NCBI RefSeq assembly: GCF_009455635.1
Contig: NZ_QPER01000001.1
Span: 1,054,001 to 1,118,000, forward strand
Direction: 5' to 3'
DNA from: Paraburkholderia agricolaris
GTDB taxonomy: Bacteria; Pseudomonadota; Gammaproteobacteria; Burkholderiales; Burkholderiaceae
DNA length: 64,000 bases
The translations under genes were made by a program, and so were the position numbers. Below the pieces are notes generated by a model. The model worked only from the letters and a program-made list of their open reading frames with translations, made no database searches and was not told the DNA's origin. This document shows positions 28,262 to 37,436 of the stretch, piece by piece (within the stretch, counting starts at the first letter, position 1; each line of letters begins with the position of its first letter).

Positions 28262-30139
28262 TTACTGCTCGACTAGCAAGCTCGAATCATCCGGCAGATT
28301 CGCCTTTGCGTTATCGGTCTTGCGCGTGACCTCCGAATCGCCCAGACCTTTGATCAATTCCAGCGCCTGACGTTCGAACAGCCGCCTGTAAAGGCCGTTC
28401 TCGAGTCTGATCAAGGCATCGTGGCTGCCTTCCTCGATCACCTTGCCCTTGTCCAGCACCAGCAACCTGTCCAGCGCACGCACCGTGGAAAGACGGTGCG
28501 CCACCACCAGCGTGGTGCGGCCCGTCATCAGCCGCTCCATGGCTTGCTGGATCAGCACTTCGCTTTCGCTGTCGAGACTCGAGGTCGCTTCGTCCAGAAT
28601 CAGGATCGGCGCGTCCGCAAGAAACGCCCGTGCGATTGCCACGCGCTGACGTTCGCCGCCGGAGAGCTTGATACCGCGTTCACCCACCAGCGTGTCGTAA
28701 CCTTGAGGCAGCGTCGCGATAAAGTCGTGCGCGCTCGCGAGCCTCGCGGCGCGTTCGATCTCGGCGCGGCTCGCACCGGGTCGTGCATAGGCGATGTTCT
28801 CCGCCAGCGAGCGGTGAAACAGTACCGGCTCCTGCTGAACGATCGCGATCTGGCTGCGCAACGACGCCTGCCGCACACGGGCAATGTCCTGGCCATCGAT
28901 CGTGATCCGGCCTTCCGAAATGTCGTACAGCCGCTGGATCAGCTTGATGAAGGTCGTCTTCCCGGAGCCCGAGTGCCCGACCAGCCCGACGCGCTCTCCC
29001 GGCGCGATGCGCACGGAGAAATTCTCATAGAGCGGCGTGGCTTTCGCACCGTAGTGGAAAGTGACGTGCTCGAAGCGAATTTCGCCTTTGCCGATCGCGA
29101 TCGGACCCGCGCCGGGCCGATCTTCGATGCCCAGCGGCTGACTCTCCAGCGACACCAGTTCTTCCATGTCGTTGATCGAGCGCTGCAGGTTACGGATGTG
29201 CATGCCCACGTCGCGCAGATAGCCTTGCAGCATGAAGAACATCGTCAACGCGAACGTGATGTCGCCGACACTCGCTTCGCCGCGCATCCACAACAGCAGC
29301 GCGGCGCCGAGAATGGCGGCCTGGATCGCCACCAGCATGCCGCCTTGCAAGCCGCCGTTGATCGTGCCGCGAATCCATGTACGGCGCGTGCGGTGACGCC
29401 ACTTGACGATCACGCGGTCGAGCAGGGCTTCTTCGCGCTCTTCGGCGCCGAACGCTTTCACCACGCCGTTGCAACTGACTGCGTCGGCGAGGGCGCCGCC
29501 CATACGGGTGTCCCATGCGTTAGCGAGGCGCGCGGCGGGCGCGACGAATCCGAGCGACACGATCACGGTGACCGCGATATACAGCACGGACCCGACACCC
29601 ACGACCGCGCCCATCATCGGCCAGCGCCAGCCGAGCAGCACCGTTGAGCCGACCAGCATGACTACCGAGGGCAACAGCGCGACCAGCAGCGTGTCGTTGA
29701 GCAGATCGAGCGCCCACATGCCGCGCGTGATCTTGCGCACCGTGGATCCGGCGAAGCTGTTGGCGTGCCAGTCGGTCGAAAAGCGCTGCACGCGATGAAA
29801 TGCGTTCGACGCGATTTCGCTCATCATCTTGAGCGTCAGCCTGATGAGATTGAAGAACACCCCTTGGCGAAGCAGTTCGGCGCCGAGCCCAAGTGCGCTC
29901 AGTACGCAAAAGGCGGTGATCGCCGCGCGCCACGCGAGCGCGTCGCCGGCAGAACCGGACGCGATTGCGTCGACGAGCCGTCCGGCGAACATCGGCGTGA
30001 GTACGTCGGCCAATGCCGAGAGCAGCACCAGCGCGGTAATCGCGCAAATGCGCCAAGGCTGTTTGGCCCAGTGACGGAAGGTAAAGCCGAGGACATTCCT
30101 GAAGGCGTGTCCACGAAGGTCGAGTTTTTTTATGGTCAT
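28262..30139 (-). CDS. ABC exporter, fused permease and ATPase (2)
   Basis: A 625-aa half-transporter starting MTIKKLDLRG. Its six membrane helices begin near WRICAITALVLLSALAD. The nucleotide-binding domain has Walker A GLVGHSGSGKTT, signature LSGGERQR, Walker B ILILDEATSSLD and H-loop VVAHRLS. A short hydrophilic C-tail (RKTDNAKANLPDDSS) follows. It is the same class as the exporter at 22.8-24.7 kb but clearly diverged. It has a long structured leader (30140-30432) with a small ORF, described separately. The substrate is unknown. Confidence 0.88.
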   Translation of the reverse strand: MTIKKLDLRGHAFRNVLGFTFRHWAKQPWRICAITALVLLSALADVLTPMFAGRLVDAIASGSAGDALAWRAAITAFCVLSALGLGAELLRQGVFFNLIRLTLKMMSEIASNAFHRVQRFSTDWHANSFAGSTVRKITRGMWALDLLNDTLLVALLPSVVMLVGSTVLLGWRWPMMGAVVGVGSVLYIAVTVIVSLGFVAPAARLANAWDTRMGGALADAVSCNGVVKAFGAEEREEALLDRVIVKWRHRTRRTWIRGTINGGLQGGMLVAIQAAILGAALLLWMRGEASVGDITFALTMFFMLQGYLRDVGMHIRNLQRSINDMEELVSLESQPLGIEDRPGAGPIAIGKGEIRFEHVTFHYGAKATPLYENFSVRIAPGERVGLVGHSGSGKTTFIKLIQRLYDISEGRITIDGQDIARVRQASLRSQIAIVQQEPVLFHRSLAENIAYARPGASRAEIERAARLASAHDFIATLPQGYDTLVGERGIKLSGGERQRVAIARAFLADAPILILDEATSSLDSESEVLIQQAMERLMTGRTTLVVAHRLSTVRALDRLLVLDKGKVIEEGSHDALIRLENGLYRRLFERQALELIKGLGDSEVTRKTDNAKANLPDDSSLLVEQ

Positions 30140-30262
30140 TTGCCACGACTCGGTGACGCGTGAGCGGACCGAGGTTCCAGTCAGAAGCGAAAGGAAGAGA
30201 CAGTCGAGCGAGCCGGAAAATGTCGATAACGACGCCGGCAATGGGACGACGGACTGTCTGGG

Positions 30263-30357
30263 ATTTTCGCGGACGGCCTGTTCAGGCAGAACCGCGTGAG
30301 CGACGACGCGACGGAGTTAAGGTCGCGAAAATGGCCGTGAGGCCATCCCAGGGATGG
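30263..30357 (-). promoter_or_regulatory. Overlapping hairpins in the exporter leader (attenuator-like)
   Basis: Three pairings share bases. CCATCCC/GGGATGG (30343-30357), ATGGCC/GGCCAT with a 4-nt loop (30331-30346), and ATTTTCGCG (30263-30271) with CGCGAAAAT (30324-30332). The first two share 30343-30346 and the second and third share 30331-30332, so they cannot all form at once. A further GCCTG/CAGGC hairpin (30276-30287) lies downstream. The two upper stems fall inside the 19-codon ORF at 30317-30376. Confidence 0.5.
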
Positions 30358-30376
30358 CGATATGCACTGCGAACAT
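30317..30376 (-). CDS. Possible leader peptide, 19 aa
   Basis: ATG at 30376 follows AGGGAGG by six bases, an excellent ribosome-binding site. The product is MFAVHIAIPGMASRPFSRP, then TAA. It sits about 55 nt after the predicted start of transcription and about 180 nt before the ABC exporter, within overlapping hairpins. Its coding sequence has no run of a single amino acid; Pro occurs three times, twice near the end. Confidence 0.45.
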   Translation of the reverse strand: MFAVHIAIPGMASRPFSRP

Positions 30377-30438
30377 GTGACGCCTCCCTGTAGTCGAAAG
30401 AGGTGGAAAAAGTAGACGGGGCGTGTGCCCGAAAACTG

Positions 30439-30467
30439 ACTATATCAGCAGTATTTGGCGGCCGCAA
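30439..30467 (-). promoter_or_regulatory. Promoter of the ABC exporter leader
   Basis: On the minus strand, TTGCGG (30462-30467), a 17-bp spacer, then TATAGT (30439-30444). Transcription should start near 30432. Confidence 0.6.
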
Positions 30468-30595
30468 TCGTACGAAAGTTCGGTGTTGACTTCGAAACGA
30501 AGCGGGCGCTTGTGCGCGAGAGGGTACGTGGTGCGTATTAACGTGCGTACACCTGAGCGATTGATCTGCCGCGCGCATACAAAGCCGAGGCAAAA

Positions 30596-30632
30596 ACAAA
30601 AAAGCCCTCGACTCAAGTTCGAGGGCTTTCTT
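30596..30632 (-). terminator. Terminator of tRNA-Val
   Basis: GCCCTCGA (30604-30611) pairs with TCGAGGGC (30619-30626). Read on the minus strand the stem ends in a T6 tract, 30 bp downstream of the tRNA. Confidence 0.88.
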
Positions 30633-30659
30633 TTGCGGTTCTTCGGAAACCAGCGAATC

Positions 30660-30734
30660 TGGTGGGTGGTACAGGGATTGAACCTGTGACCCCTGCCGTG
30701 TGAAGGCAGTGCTCTACCGCTGAGCTAACCACCC
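30660..30734 (-). tRNA. tRNA-Val (CAC)
   Basis: 75 nt with encoded CCA. The acceptor GGGTGGT pairs with ACCACCC, discriminator A. Anticodon stem CTGCC/GGCAG holds loop TTCACAC, anticodon CAC. T-loop TTCAATC is standard. Confidence 0.96.
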
Positions 30735-30746
30735 GAAGAGAGCCGA

Positions 30747-30775
30747 ATTATGTCAGGGATTTTTCTGCTCGTCTA
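30747..30775 (-). promoter_or_regulatory. Promoter of tRNA-Val
   Basis: Minus strand: TAGACG (30770-30775), a 17-bp spacer, CATAAT (30747-30752). The -10 ends 12 bp before the mature tRNA 5' end. It lies between dnaQ and the tRNA. Confidence 0.6.
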
Positions 30776-30782
30776 GTGTTTT

Positions 30783-31517
30783 TTAAGCGGTTTGCCCATC
30801 CGCGGCCGGCGACGGATCAAGGCGCCACACGCTCGTGCCTTTGACCGCTTTGTCGAGACCGTCGAGCACCGCCTGATGTTCGGCGACTTCTTCGTCGCTC
30901 GCGGCAATCACCAGCAGATTCAGCGAATCGATTGCGATGCGCGGGGCGTGCGAGTCGCCGCCGCCGTGCGAGTCGCCGAGCATGTCGATGACGAGGCTTT
31001 CCTGGCCACGGGTCATCGCCAGATACACCTCAGCGAGCAGTTCCGAGTCGAGCAGTGCGCCGTGCAACGTGCGGTGCGCGTTGCTGATGCCGAAGCGGTC
31101 GCACAGCGCGTCGAGCGAATTGCGTTTGCCTGGGAACATCTGCTTGGCGCGCGCCAATGTATCGATGATCTCGCCGCAGCAGGTTTTCACCGGCGGCAAA
31201 CCCAGCAGCGCAAATTCGGCGTCGAGAAAGCCGATGTCGAAAGGTGCGTTATGAATGATCAGATCCGCGTCCTGAATGAAGTCGCGAATCTGATCGGCAA
31301 TCTCGGCGAATTTCGGCTTATCGCTCAGGAACTCGGTGGTCAACCCGTGAACGGCCAATGCGCCCGGATCGCTGTCGCGTTCCGGGTTGATGTAGAAATG
31401 CAGGTTGTTGCCAGTGAGCCGGCGGTTCACCATTTCGACGCAACCGAGTTCAAGAATCCGGTCGCCGGTTCGTGCATTCAGGCCGGTGGTTTCGGTGTCG
31501 AGGATGAGTTGACGCAT
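30783..31517 (-). CDS. dnaQ: DNA polymerase III epsilon subunit
   Basis: The 3'-5' proofreading exonuclease of the replicative polymerase, 244 aa. DEDDh motifs: ExoI DTETTGL near the N-terminus, ExoII HNAPFDIGFLDAEF, and ExoIII with the catalytic His and Asp in HRTLHGALLDSELLAEVY. The following GQESLVIDM resembles a clamp-binding motif. The C-terminal part that would bind the alpha subunit is present. It is the third gene after a methyltransferase and rnhA on the same strand. Confidence 0.96.
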   Translation of the reverse strand: MRQLILDTETTGLNARTGDRILELGCVEMVNRRLTGNNLHFYINPERDSDPGALAVHGLTTEFLSDKPKFAEIADQIRDFIQDADLIIHNAPFDIGFLDAEFALLGLPPVKTCCGEIIDTLARAKQMFPGKRNSLDALCDRFGISNAHRTLHGALLDSELLAEVYLAMTRGQESLVIDMLGDSHGGGDSHAPRIAIDSLNLLVIAASDEEVAEHQAVLDGLDKAVKGTSVWRLDPSPAADGQTA

Positions 31518-31597
31518 GTCGGATTAGCCTGCTCTAAAAAATCAGCAAAAGAAGAAGGGCGCGCGCGTCGGTGTCGCCGCGGGCATGACGGCGCACA

Positions 31598-32044
31598 TCA
31601 CACTTGTGCGAGTGACGCGACGCCGCGATTAGCCAGTTGATCCGCGCGTTCGTTTTCCGGATGGCCGTTGTGACCGCGCACCCAGCGCCATTCGATTTCG
31701 TGCTGCGCAACGAGCGCATCGAGCCGCTTCCACAGATCGGCGTTCTTCACCGGTTGCTTTGCAGCGGTGATCCAGCCTTTTTTCTTCCAGCCGTGAATCC
31801 ATTCGCTGATGCCTTTCTGCACATACTGCGAGTCGGTATGCACGACGGCTTTGCAGGGACGCTTGAGCGCCTCGAGTGCAGCGATCACCCCCATCAGTTC
31901 CATGCGGTTGTTGGTGGTGTTGGGTTCACCGCCGAACAGTTCTTTTTCCTGGTCGCCAAAGCGCAGCAGTGCGCCCCAGCCGCCGGGGCCGGGGTTGCCC
32001 TTGCAGGCGCCGTCGGTATAAATATCGATGATGTCGGAAGTCAT
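31598..32044 (-). CDS. rnhA: Ribonuclease HI
   Basis: Cuts the RNA strand of RNA-DNA hybrids, 148 aa. Catalytic residues appear in [16 protein letters not shown] (Asp), [11 protein letters not shown] (Glu), HTDSQYV (Asp) and the C-terminal [12 protein letters not shown] (Asp). The basic-handle region [13 protein letters not shown] is present. The start is ATG 32044, overlapping the stop of the upstream methyltransferase as ATGA. The rnhA-dnaQ pairing is conserved. Confidence 0.97.
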   Translation of the reverse strand: MTSDIIDIYTDGACKGNPGPGGWGALLRFGDQEKELFGGEPNTTNNRMELMGVIAALEALKRPCKAVVHTDSQYVQKGISEWIHGWKKKGWITAAKQPVKNADLWKRLDALVAQHEIEWRWVRGHNGHPENERADQLANRGVASLAQV

Positions 32045-32901
32045 TGAGTATGGTTGCGTGTGTTCGGGGTGGCGGGCGCGAGGCCCGCGGCAAGGACCGG
32101 TTTCTTCACTTTCAGCGGGCCGACGAGGCGCATGCCGCGCACGCGCTTGATCGCCTTGATCATGTAAGTGGCGCCGAAAATTGGCCACCAGCGGTCGCCT
32201 GCGGCCTCCATGAATCCATAGCGGGACAGCCACTGTTCGCTGGCGAGCGGCGGACGATAGCAGCCGAAGCGCCCGCGTTCAAGGTCGAAGCCCAGCAGCT
32301 TGATCCAGTCTTTCAGGCGCGTGAAGGCAATCAGATCGACTGCCGCGGGCACGAACGGCCGGCCGGTCATCTTGCCGACCGATTGGCGCGCGCCCCACAG
32401 CGACAGCGAATTGAAGCCGAGAATGATCAACTGGCCTTCGGGCATCAGCACACGTTCGGCTTCGCGCAGCAGACGGTGCGGGTCGCTCGTGAATTCCAGC
32501 GTGTGCGGCATCACGATCAGATCGACGCTTTGTGCTTCGAACGGCAGGTCGAGCAGATCGCACCAGACCGTGCTGCGCCCGAGCGGCGCCGGCAATCCCG
32601 CGGGCAGATCCTGCGCGGCACCGCTTCTCAAGCCATTCCCTGCGCCATTCCCGGCACGCCCCAAGCCGCGCGGCAACGTGTAGGGCGCACTCGCGCCGCT
32701 TGCCGCGTCGAGCACGAGTCCGCGGCACGGCATGCGGTTCTCGCGCAAGGCGTCCAGCTGCGGCAGGCCGAGTTGCAGCGCATGGTAACCGAACACGTCG
32801 GACACCACGCGATCGAGCTGGGTTTGTTCCCACTCGAGTACGTAGCGGCCGGGTGGCGAATCGGTCCAGGCAGGCCAGTCTATAATCGCTCGGTCAGTCA
32901 T
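32041..32901 (-). CDS. Class I SAM-dependent methyltransferase
   Basis: A 286-aa protein starting [20 protein letters not shown]. The methyltransferase core is weakly visible as [10 protein letters not shown], then [26 protein letters not shown] and [18 protein letters not shown], typical of UbiE/type-11 methyltransferases. About 20 residues of low complexity interrupt the core near residue 100. The gene ends in an ATGA overlap with rnhA, and its start is divergent from gloB, 19 bp away. The substrate is unknown. Confidence 0.85.
   Translation of the reverse strand: MTDRAIIDWPAWTDSPPGRYVLEWEQTQLDRVVSDVFGYHALQLGLPQLDALRENRMPCRGLVLDAASGASAPYTLPRGLGRAGNGAGNGLRSGAAQDLPAGLPAPLGRSTVWCDLLDLPFEAQSVDLIVMPHTLEFTSDPHRLLREAERVLMPEGQLIILGFNSLSLWGARQSVGKMTGRPFVPAAVDLIAFTRLKDWIKLLGFDLERGRFGCYRPPLASEQWLSRYGFMEAAGDRWWPIFGATYMIKAIKRVRGMRLVGPLKVKKPVLAAGLAPATPNTRNHTQ
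32880..32886 (+). promoter_or_regulatory. -10 box of gloB
   Basis: TATAAT lies about 35 bp before the gloB start, inside the start region of the divergent methyltransferase gene. No strong -35 is seen. Confidence 0.45.
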
Positions 32902-32920
32902 ATCAGAGAATGCGTCGCCT

Positions 32921-33712
32921 ATGAATGCGCTCGAGTACGTACCGGTCCCGGCGTTTGAAGACAATTACATCTGGGTCGTTTCCGACGGGCATCATGCGGT
33001 GGTCGTCGATCCGGGTGAGGCCGCCCCCGTGCGCGCATATCTCGCGAAACGGGGTTGGCGGCTGAGCGCTATTTTACTCACGCACCATCACCAAGACCAT
33101 GTCGGTGGGGTCGCCGATCTGCTGAATGGCCAGGCCGTGCCCGTTTACGGCCCCGCCGGTGAAGCGATCCGGCACCTCACGCACCGTCTTGAAAACGGCG
33201 ATCATGTGACGATTGCTGCGCCCGCACTCGAATTCGACGTACTCGACGTGCCCGGTCACACGAGCGGCCATATCGCCTATTTTCAGCCAACCGACCCGCG
33301 CGGCACGCCGCACGTGTTTTGTGGCGATACGCTGTTCGCGTGCGGCTGCGGCCGCTTGTTCGAGGGTACGCCAACGCAGATGCTGGCGTCGCTGGATTCG
33401 CTGGCCGCACTCCCTGGCTCGACCGAAGTGCATTGCGCGCACGAGTACACGTTGTCGAACATCCGCTTTGCGCTCGCCTGCGAGCCGGGCAATGCCGAAC
33501 TGCAAGCCTGGCGTGACAAGGCGAGCGAATTGCGCGCGCGTCACGTGCCGACCCTGCCGACCACCATTGCCCACGAACGCGCCGTGAACCCATTTTTGCG
33601 CGCGGATAATCCGGCGATTCAAGCAAGCTTGCAAGAGCAGCTGCATGAAAAAGTGCCCGATCGTTTGACGGCATTTACGCTGATGCGCGAATGGAAAAAC
33701 CGCTTCCGTTGA
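32921..33712 (+). CDS. gloB: Hydroxyacylglutathione hydrolase (glyoxalase II)
   Basis: Metallo-beta-lactamase-fold enzyme that hydrolyses S-lactoylglutathione to lactate and glutathione in methylglyoxal detoxification. It is 263 aa. The dinuclear metal site THHHQDHVGG is near residue 54, with further ligands in PGHTSGHIAY and FCGDTLFACGCGRLFEG. The C-terminal glutathione-binding region (NPFLRADNPAIQ) is present. It is divergent from the methyltransferase gene. Confidence 0.96.
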   Translation: MNALEYVPVPAFEDNYIWVVSDGHHAVVVDPGEAAPVRAYLAKRGWRLSAILLTHHHQDHVGGVADLLNGQAVPVYGPAGEAIRHLTHRLENGDHVTIAAPALEFDVLDVPGHTSGHIAYFQPTDPRGTPHVFCGDTLFACGCGRLFEGTPTQMLASLDSLAALPGSTEVHCAHEYTLSNIRFALACEPGNAELQAWRDKASELRARHVPTLPTTIAHERAVNPFLRADNPAIQASLQEQLHEKVPDRLTAFTLMREWKNRFR

Positions 33713-33801
33713 CCCGGCCGCCATCAGGGTATTCCTCACGCGAAGAATCGGAAAAATTCGCCAAGCCTTAGATTTCCTTGATTTTTTTCGTCATTTTCCG
33801 A

Positions 33802-33830
33802 TTGACGTAAACGTTGCCGTTTCGTACTAT
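33802..33830 (+). promoter_or_regulatory. Promoter of the lytic transglycosylase gene
   Basis: TTGACG (33802-33807), a 17-bp spacer and TACTAT (33825-33830). The predicted start of transcription is about 33 bp before ATG 33870. Confidence 0.7.
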
Positions 33831-33869
33831 CGGCTGCAAATTCCAGCCCTTGTGGAAGCCGAGACGTTC

Positions 33870-35564
33870 ATGCGATTTATCTTTAGTGCGTTATTGGTCC
33901 TGACACTCGCCGCCTGCGCGAGTCAAGGACCGACAACGAATAGCCCTACCACCGCAACTAATCCCGCCAGTCAGCAAGCCGTCGCTGACGCCCTTCGCAA
34001 GACAGCTACTGCCAAAGAGACGATCAATGTCGACCAGGGTTCAGTCGATCAACTGACGAGCCCGGACGCCGATCTCTGGAGTCGTATTCGCCGTGGTTTT
34101 CAAATGCCGGATCTGCAAACCGACCTCGTCGACATGCAGGTCAACTGGTATGCGCAGCGCCCGGACTACGTGCAGCGCATGACCGAGCGCTCGCAGAAGT
34201 ATCTGTACCACATCGTCGAAGAGCTCGAAGCGCGTCACATGCCAACCGAGCTTGCCTTGTTGCCGTTCATCGAATCCGCGTATAGCCCGCAGGCGTTGTC
34301 GGTGGCGAAGGCCGCCGGCATGTGGCAGTTCATGCCGGGCACGGGCCGCACCTACAACCTCAAGCAGAATATGTGGCAAGACGAGCGCCGCGACGTGCTG
34401 GCCTCCACCAGCGCCGCGCTCGACTATCTGTCGCGTCTGCATGACATGTTCGGCGACTGGCAACTGGCGCTCGCTGCCTACAACTGGGGTGAGGGCAACG
34501 TGCAGCGCGCGATCGCGCGCAACGAAGCGGCAGGGCTGCCTACCGACTACCTCAGCCTGCGCATGCCGAACGAGACGCGCAACTATGTGCCCAAGCTGCA
34601 GGCGGTGAAGAACATCGTCATGAACCCGCAGATGTACGGGCTCACGCTGCCGTCGATTCCGAACCACCCGTATTTCGTCACGGTCACGACCTCGCACGAC
34701 ATTGACGTGGACATGGCGGCGAAGCTCGCGAATCTCTCTCCAGACGAATTCCGCTCGTTGAACCCGTCGTTCAGAAAGCCGGTGATTCTCGGCGCCACCC
34801 AGCCGCAGATTCTGCTGCCGTTCGACAACGCGAGCGCGTTTGAGCGCAATCTGAAGGCCTACTCCGGTTCGTTGTCGTCGTGGACCACGTACACGGTCAC
34901 CGAGCGTGCTGCGCCGGCGGCGATCGCGCAAAAGATCGGTGTCGACGCTGACACGCTGATGGAAGTGAACAAGATTCCGGCCGGTATGCGCCTGAAGCCG
35001 GGCTCGACGATCGTGGTGCCGCGTGGTTCGGACGACGACGAAGACATCAGCGCCGACGTCGCCGAAAGCGCGGTGCTGGCCATGGAGCCTGACGTTCCCG
35101 ACACCCGCAAGATGTTGATCCGCGTGCGCCGTAATCAATCGATGGCCGCCATCGCGGTGCGTTACGGCGTCTCGATCGGTCAGTTGAAGGCGTGGAATCG
35201 CACGCATCGCGATCAGGTTTCGCGTGGTCAGGTGATCGTGCTGCACGTGCCGGTTGGTAAGGCCATGCCGAGCGAACCAGGTCCGGAGCGCATCGCGACT
35301 GACGTGCAGGGTGGCGGAGTCGAGAAGATCGGCACCCGCGTCGCAGACACGAGAAGCGAATCGCGCTACGATAAGAAGAAGGGTCGTGGCCGCACCGCCG
35401 TGGTGAAGGTGTCTGAGCCGGTGGGTAAAGTCAGCAAGCCGACAACGTCTAGCGCCAGCAAGGGCAAGGTGACGAAGGTGTCGGCTTCCACGTCCAGCAA
35501 GGCGTCGAAGGCCGCGGCAGATAGCCGCCCGAAGACCGCGGCCAACGCGAAGAAGGGTAAGTAG
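33870..35564 (+). CDS. mltD: Membrane-bound lytic murein transglycosylase, MltD type
   Basis: A 564-aa lipoprotein that cleaves peptidoglycan glycan strands. The lipobox LTLAAC places lipidation at Cys16. The SLT domain (about residues 115-230) has the catalytic Glu in ALLPFIESAYSPQALS and the motif AAGMWQFMPGTGRTY. Two LysM-like peptidoglycan-binding repeats follow: TTYTVTERAAPAAIAQKIG and a second at RVRRNQSMAAIAVRYGVSIG. The last 100 residues are Lys/Ser/Ala-rich and probably disordered. ATG 33870 is preferred to the in-frame GTG 33852. Confidence 0.92.
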   Translation: MRFIFSALLVLTLAACASQGPTTNSPTTATNPASQQAVADALRKTATAKETINVDQGSVDQLTSPDADLWSRIRRGFQMPDLQTDLVDMQVNWYAQRPDYVQRMTERSQKYLYHIVEELEARHMPTELALLPFIESAYSPQALSVAKAAGMWQFMPGTGRTYNLKQNMWQDERRDVLASTSAALDYLSRLHDMFGDWQLALAAYNWGEGNVQRAIARNEAAGLPTDYLSLRMPNETRNYVPKLQAVKNIVMNPQMYGLTLPSIPNHPYFVTVTTSHDIDVDMAAKLANLSPDEFRSLNPSFRKPVILGATQPQILLPFDNASAFERNLKAYSGSLSSWTTYTVTERAAPAAIAQKIGVDADTLMEVNKIPAGMRLKPGSTIVVPRGSDDDEDISADVAESAVLAMEPDVPDTRKMLIRVRRNQSMAAIAVRYGVSIGQLKAWNRTHRDQVSRGQVIVLHVPVGKAMPSEPGPERIATDVQGGGVEKIGTRVADTRSESRYDKKKGRGRTAVVKVSEPVGKVSKPTTSSASKGKVTKVSASTSSKASKAAADSRPKTAANAKKGK

Positions 35565-35650
35565 ACCAAAAGCGGCCATCACGGTAGTGACCATATGCGT
35601 TGCGGGGGCAACGCGTGAATTGCGCTCCGATCACGCACCGTGTTATTCCG

Positions 35651-35680
35651 ACGCCGTCACCAGTGGTGACGGCGTTTTTC
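35651..35680 (+). terminator. Terminator after mltD
   Basis: ACGCCGTCACC (35651-35661), loop AGT, GGTGACGGCGT (35665-35675), followed by a T-tract. Confidence 0.92.
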
Positions 35681-35765
35681 ATTCTGCAGACCAGTCGAGG
35701 CGAAATTCGCGCGTTTCGTTTATCTTTCGGGCCTGGGCCAAACCCGGCCGCTTATTTCAAAACTT

Positions 35766-37007
35766 ATGTCGTCGACTCAGCTGCGCGTTTTTCTCCTGTT
35801 TTCCGCCGGTTACTTCGTTTCTTATGTATTTCGCGGCGTCAATCTCGGCTTTGCCCCTTTCATCACGCACGATCTCGGCTTGTCGGCCACGGATCTCGGT
35901 CTGCTGACCAGTCTGTATTTCCTCGGCTTCGCGGGCGCACAGATTCCGGCCGGCGTGTTGCTGGACCACTTCGGCGCGCGTCGGGTGACGGCGGTCACCC
36001 TGCTGTTTGCGGCGCTGGGAATCTGGGTGTTCGGCGCCGCGCACAGCGTTGGCATAATGATGGTTGGGCGCCTGCTGATTGGTGTGGGTGTGTCGGTGTG
36101 TCTTGGCGCCGCGTTCAAGGCGTTGGCGCAGCATTTCGCGTCGGCACGGTTGCCGTTGATGAACGGTTTGGTGATGGCGATCGGCGGTTTCGGCGGGGTG
36201 ATGGTCGGTTCGCCGCTTACGTGGGTGTTGGGTTTTGCCAGTTGGCGCACGGTCTGTATCGGTCTGGGGCTGCTCACGGTACTGGTGGCGGTGGCGCAAT
36301 GGACGCTCACACCGGACAGCAGGGAAACTCACCATCAGGCGAGTATCGGTGTCCAGTTCAAAGGGACGCTGCATATTCTGAAGAGCGCGGCATTCTGGAA
36401 AATCGGCTCATTTTCAGTCCTTACGCAAGGCGTGTTTTACGCGATGCAATCGCTATGGGTCGGCGCCTGGTTGCGCGACGTGCAAGGCTTCGCGCCGCGT
36501 GAGGCTGCCGCGCTGGTGTCGATTCTCGGCTTTGCAATGATGGCCGGCTGCGTGGGCTTCGGCGCGGCGGCGCGCAGCCTCGAGCGGCGCGGGGTCTCGC
36601 TGTATGCGTTTTGCGGCATCGGTATGGCGCTGTTCGTCGTTACCCAGCTATTGATCATGTTCAACGCGCCGCTGCCGGCGAGCCTGCTGTGGGCGGCGTA
36701 CGGGATCTTCGGCGGGACGGGAATTCTCAGTTATGCGGTCATGGCGCGCCATTTCCCGGCGCAGATGATCGGCCGGGTGAATACCACCCTCACGCTGATC
36801 ATTTTTCTGCTGATTTTCGGTTTCCAGATCGGTGTCGGAGCGGTGCTGTCGCGCTGGCCGGCCAGTGGCGGCCATTATCCGGCGGCCGCGCATCTGACCG
36901 CCTGGGGTATTCTGGTGGCGCTTCAGATATTGAGTGCGATCTGGTACGTACTGCCGGGCCGGACGCAGCCTCAGCCGGCGCATGTGCAAGCCGGACAGCA
37001 GGTCTAA
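35766..37007 (+). CDS. MFS transporter
   Basis: A 413-aa major facilitator with about 12 hydrophobic segments. The loop 2-3 motif is LLDHFGARRVTAVTLL, a variant of GxxxDRxGRR. It starts MSSTQLRVFLLFSAGYFVSYVFRG. I would place it in the nitrate/organic-anion sugar-phosphate-like MFS group only loosely; the substrate cannot be told. It is monocistronic: a terminator precedes it and the carA promoter follows. Confidence 0.85.
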   Translation: MSSTQLRVFLLFSAGYFVSYVFRGVNLGFAPFITHDLGLSATDLGLLTSLYFLGFAGAQIPAGVLLDHFGARRVTAVTLLFAALGIWVFGAAHSVGIMMVGRLLIGVGVSVCLGAAFKALAQHFASARLPLMNGLVMAIGGFGGVMVGSPLTWVLGFASWRTVCIGLGLLTVLVAVAQWTLTPDSRETHHQASIGVQFKGTLHILKSAAFWKIGSFSVLTQGVFYAMQSLWVGAWLRDVQGFAPREAAALVSILGFAMMAGCVGFGAAARSLERRGVSLYAFCGIGMALFVVTQLLIMFNAPLPASLLWAAYGIFGGTGILSYAVMARHFPAQMIGRVNTTLTLIIFLLIFGFQIGVGAVLSRWPASGGHYPAAAHLTAWGILVALQILSAIWYVLPGRTQPQPAHVQAGQQV

Positions 37008-37164
37008 GCTTGCCGCGCGGGGCTCGCAGAAAGGGCATGAGATTCACCGGCTCTATCCCGATTCAGCCCCGTGTAAATTGTGCCAAATCGCTTCCGAGCC
37101 ATACACGGCAAGGCTTGAGCCTGATTCGGGCGGTACCGGGCTACGCTGACGCCTCATCTCGGAT

Positions 37165-37194
37165 TTGGAGGGAAGGGTAGTTTCGCGCTATAAT
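37165..37194 (+). promoter_or_regulatory. Promoter of carAB
   Basis: TTGGAG (37165-37170), an 18-bp spacer and a perfect TATAAT (37189-37194). This gives a leader of about 235 nt before carA, long enough for regulation by arginine or pyrimidines, but I see no clear operator. Confidence 0.6.
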
Positions 37195-37436
37195 TCCAAG
37201 GTTTGAGCTTATCAACCCGCACCCTAGCGCCTACCTCTCCCATACCGTTCATCCGCCGCGCGCTTTTGACGCCCCGCACCCCAGCCGATCCGTCCACACA
37301 ATGGACCCATCGCGCTCCTTGCGACGTCACCAGCAGTACGCGAGCGAGTCTGCGCGCGCATCCTGTCGATGCGTTTCGCTGCGGCTCGCAGTCGGATAGA
37401 CAGGTCGGCAACAGGGTGTTCCCCAAGGAGTCTCCC

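Noticed and set aside
28421..29647. A 408-codon plus-strand frame opposite the second ABC exporter
   Set aside because: His/Arg/Gln-rich shadow of the exporter frame; no ribosome-binding site or domain.
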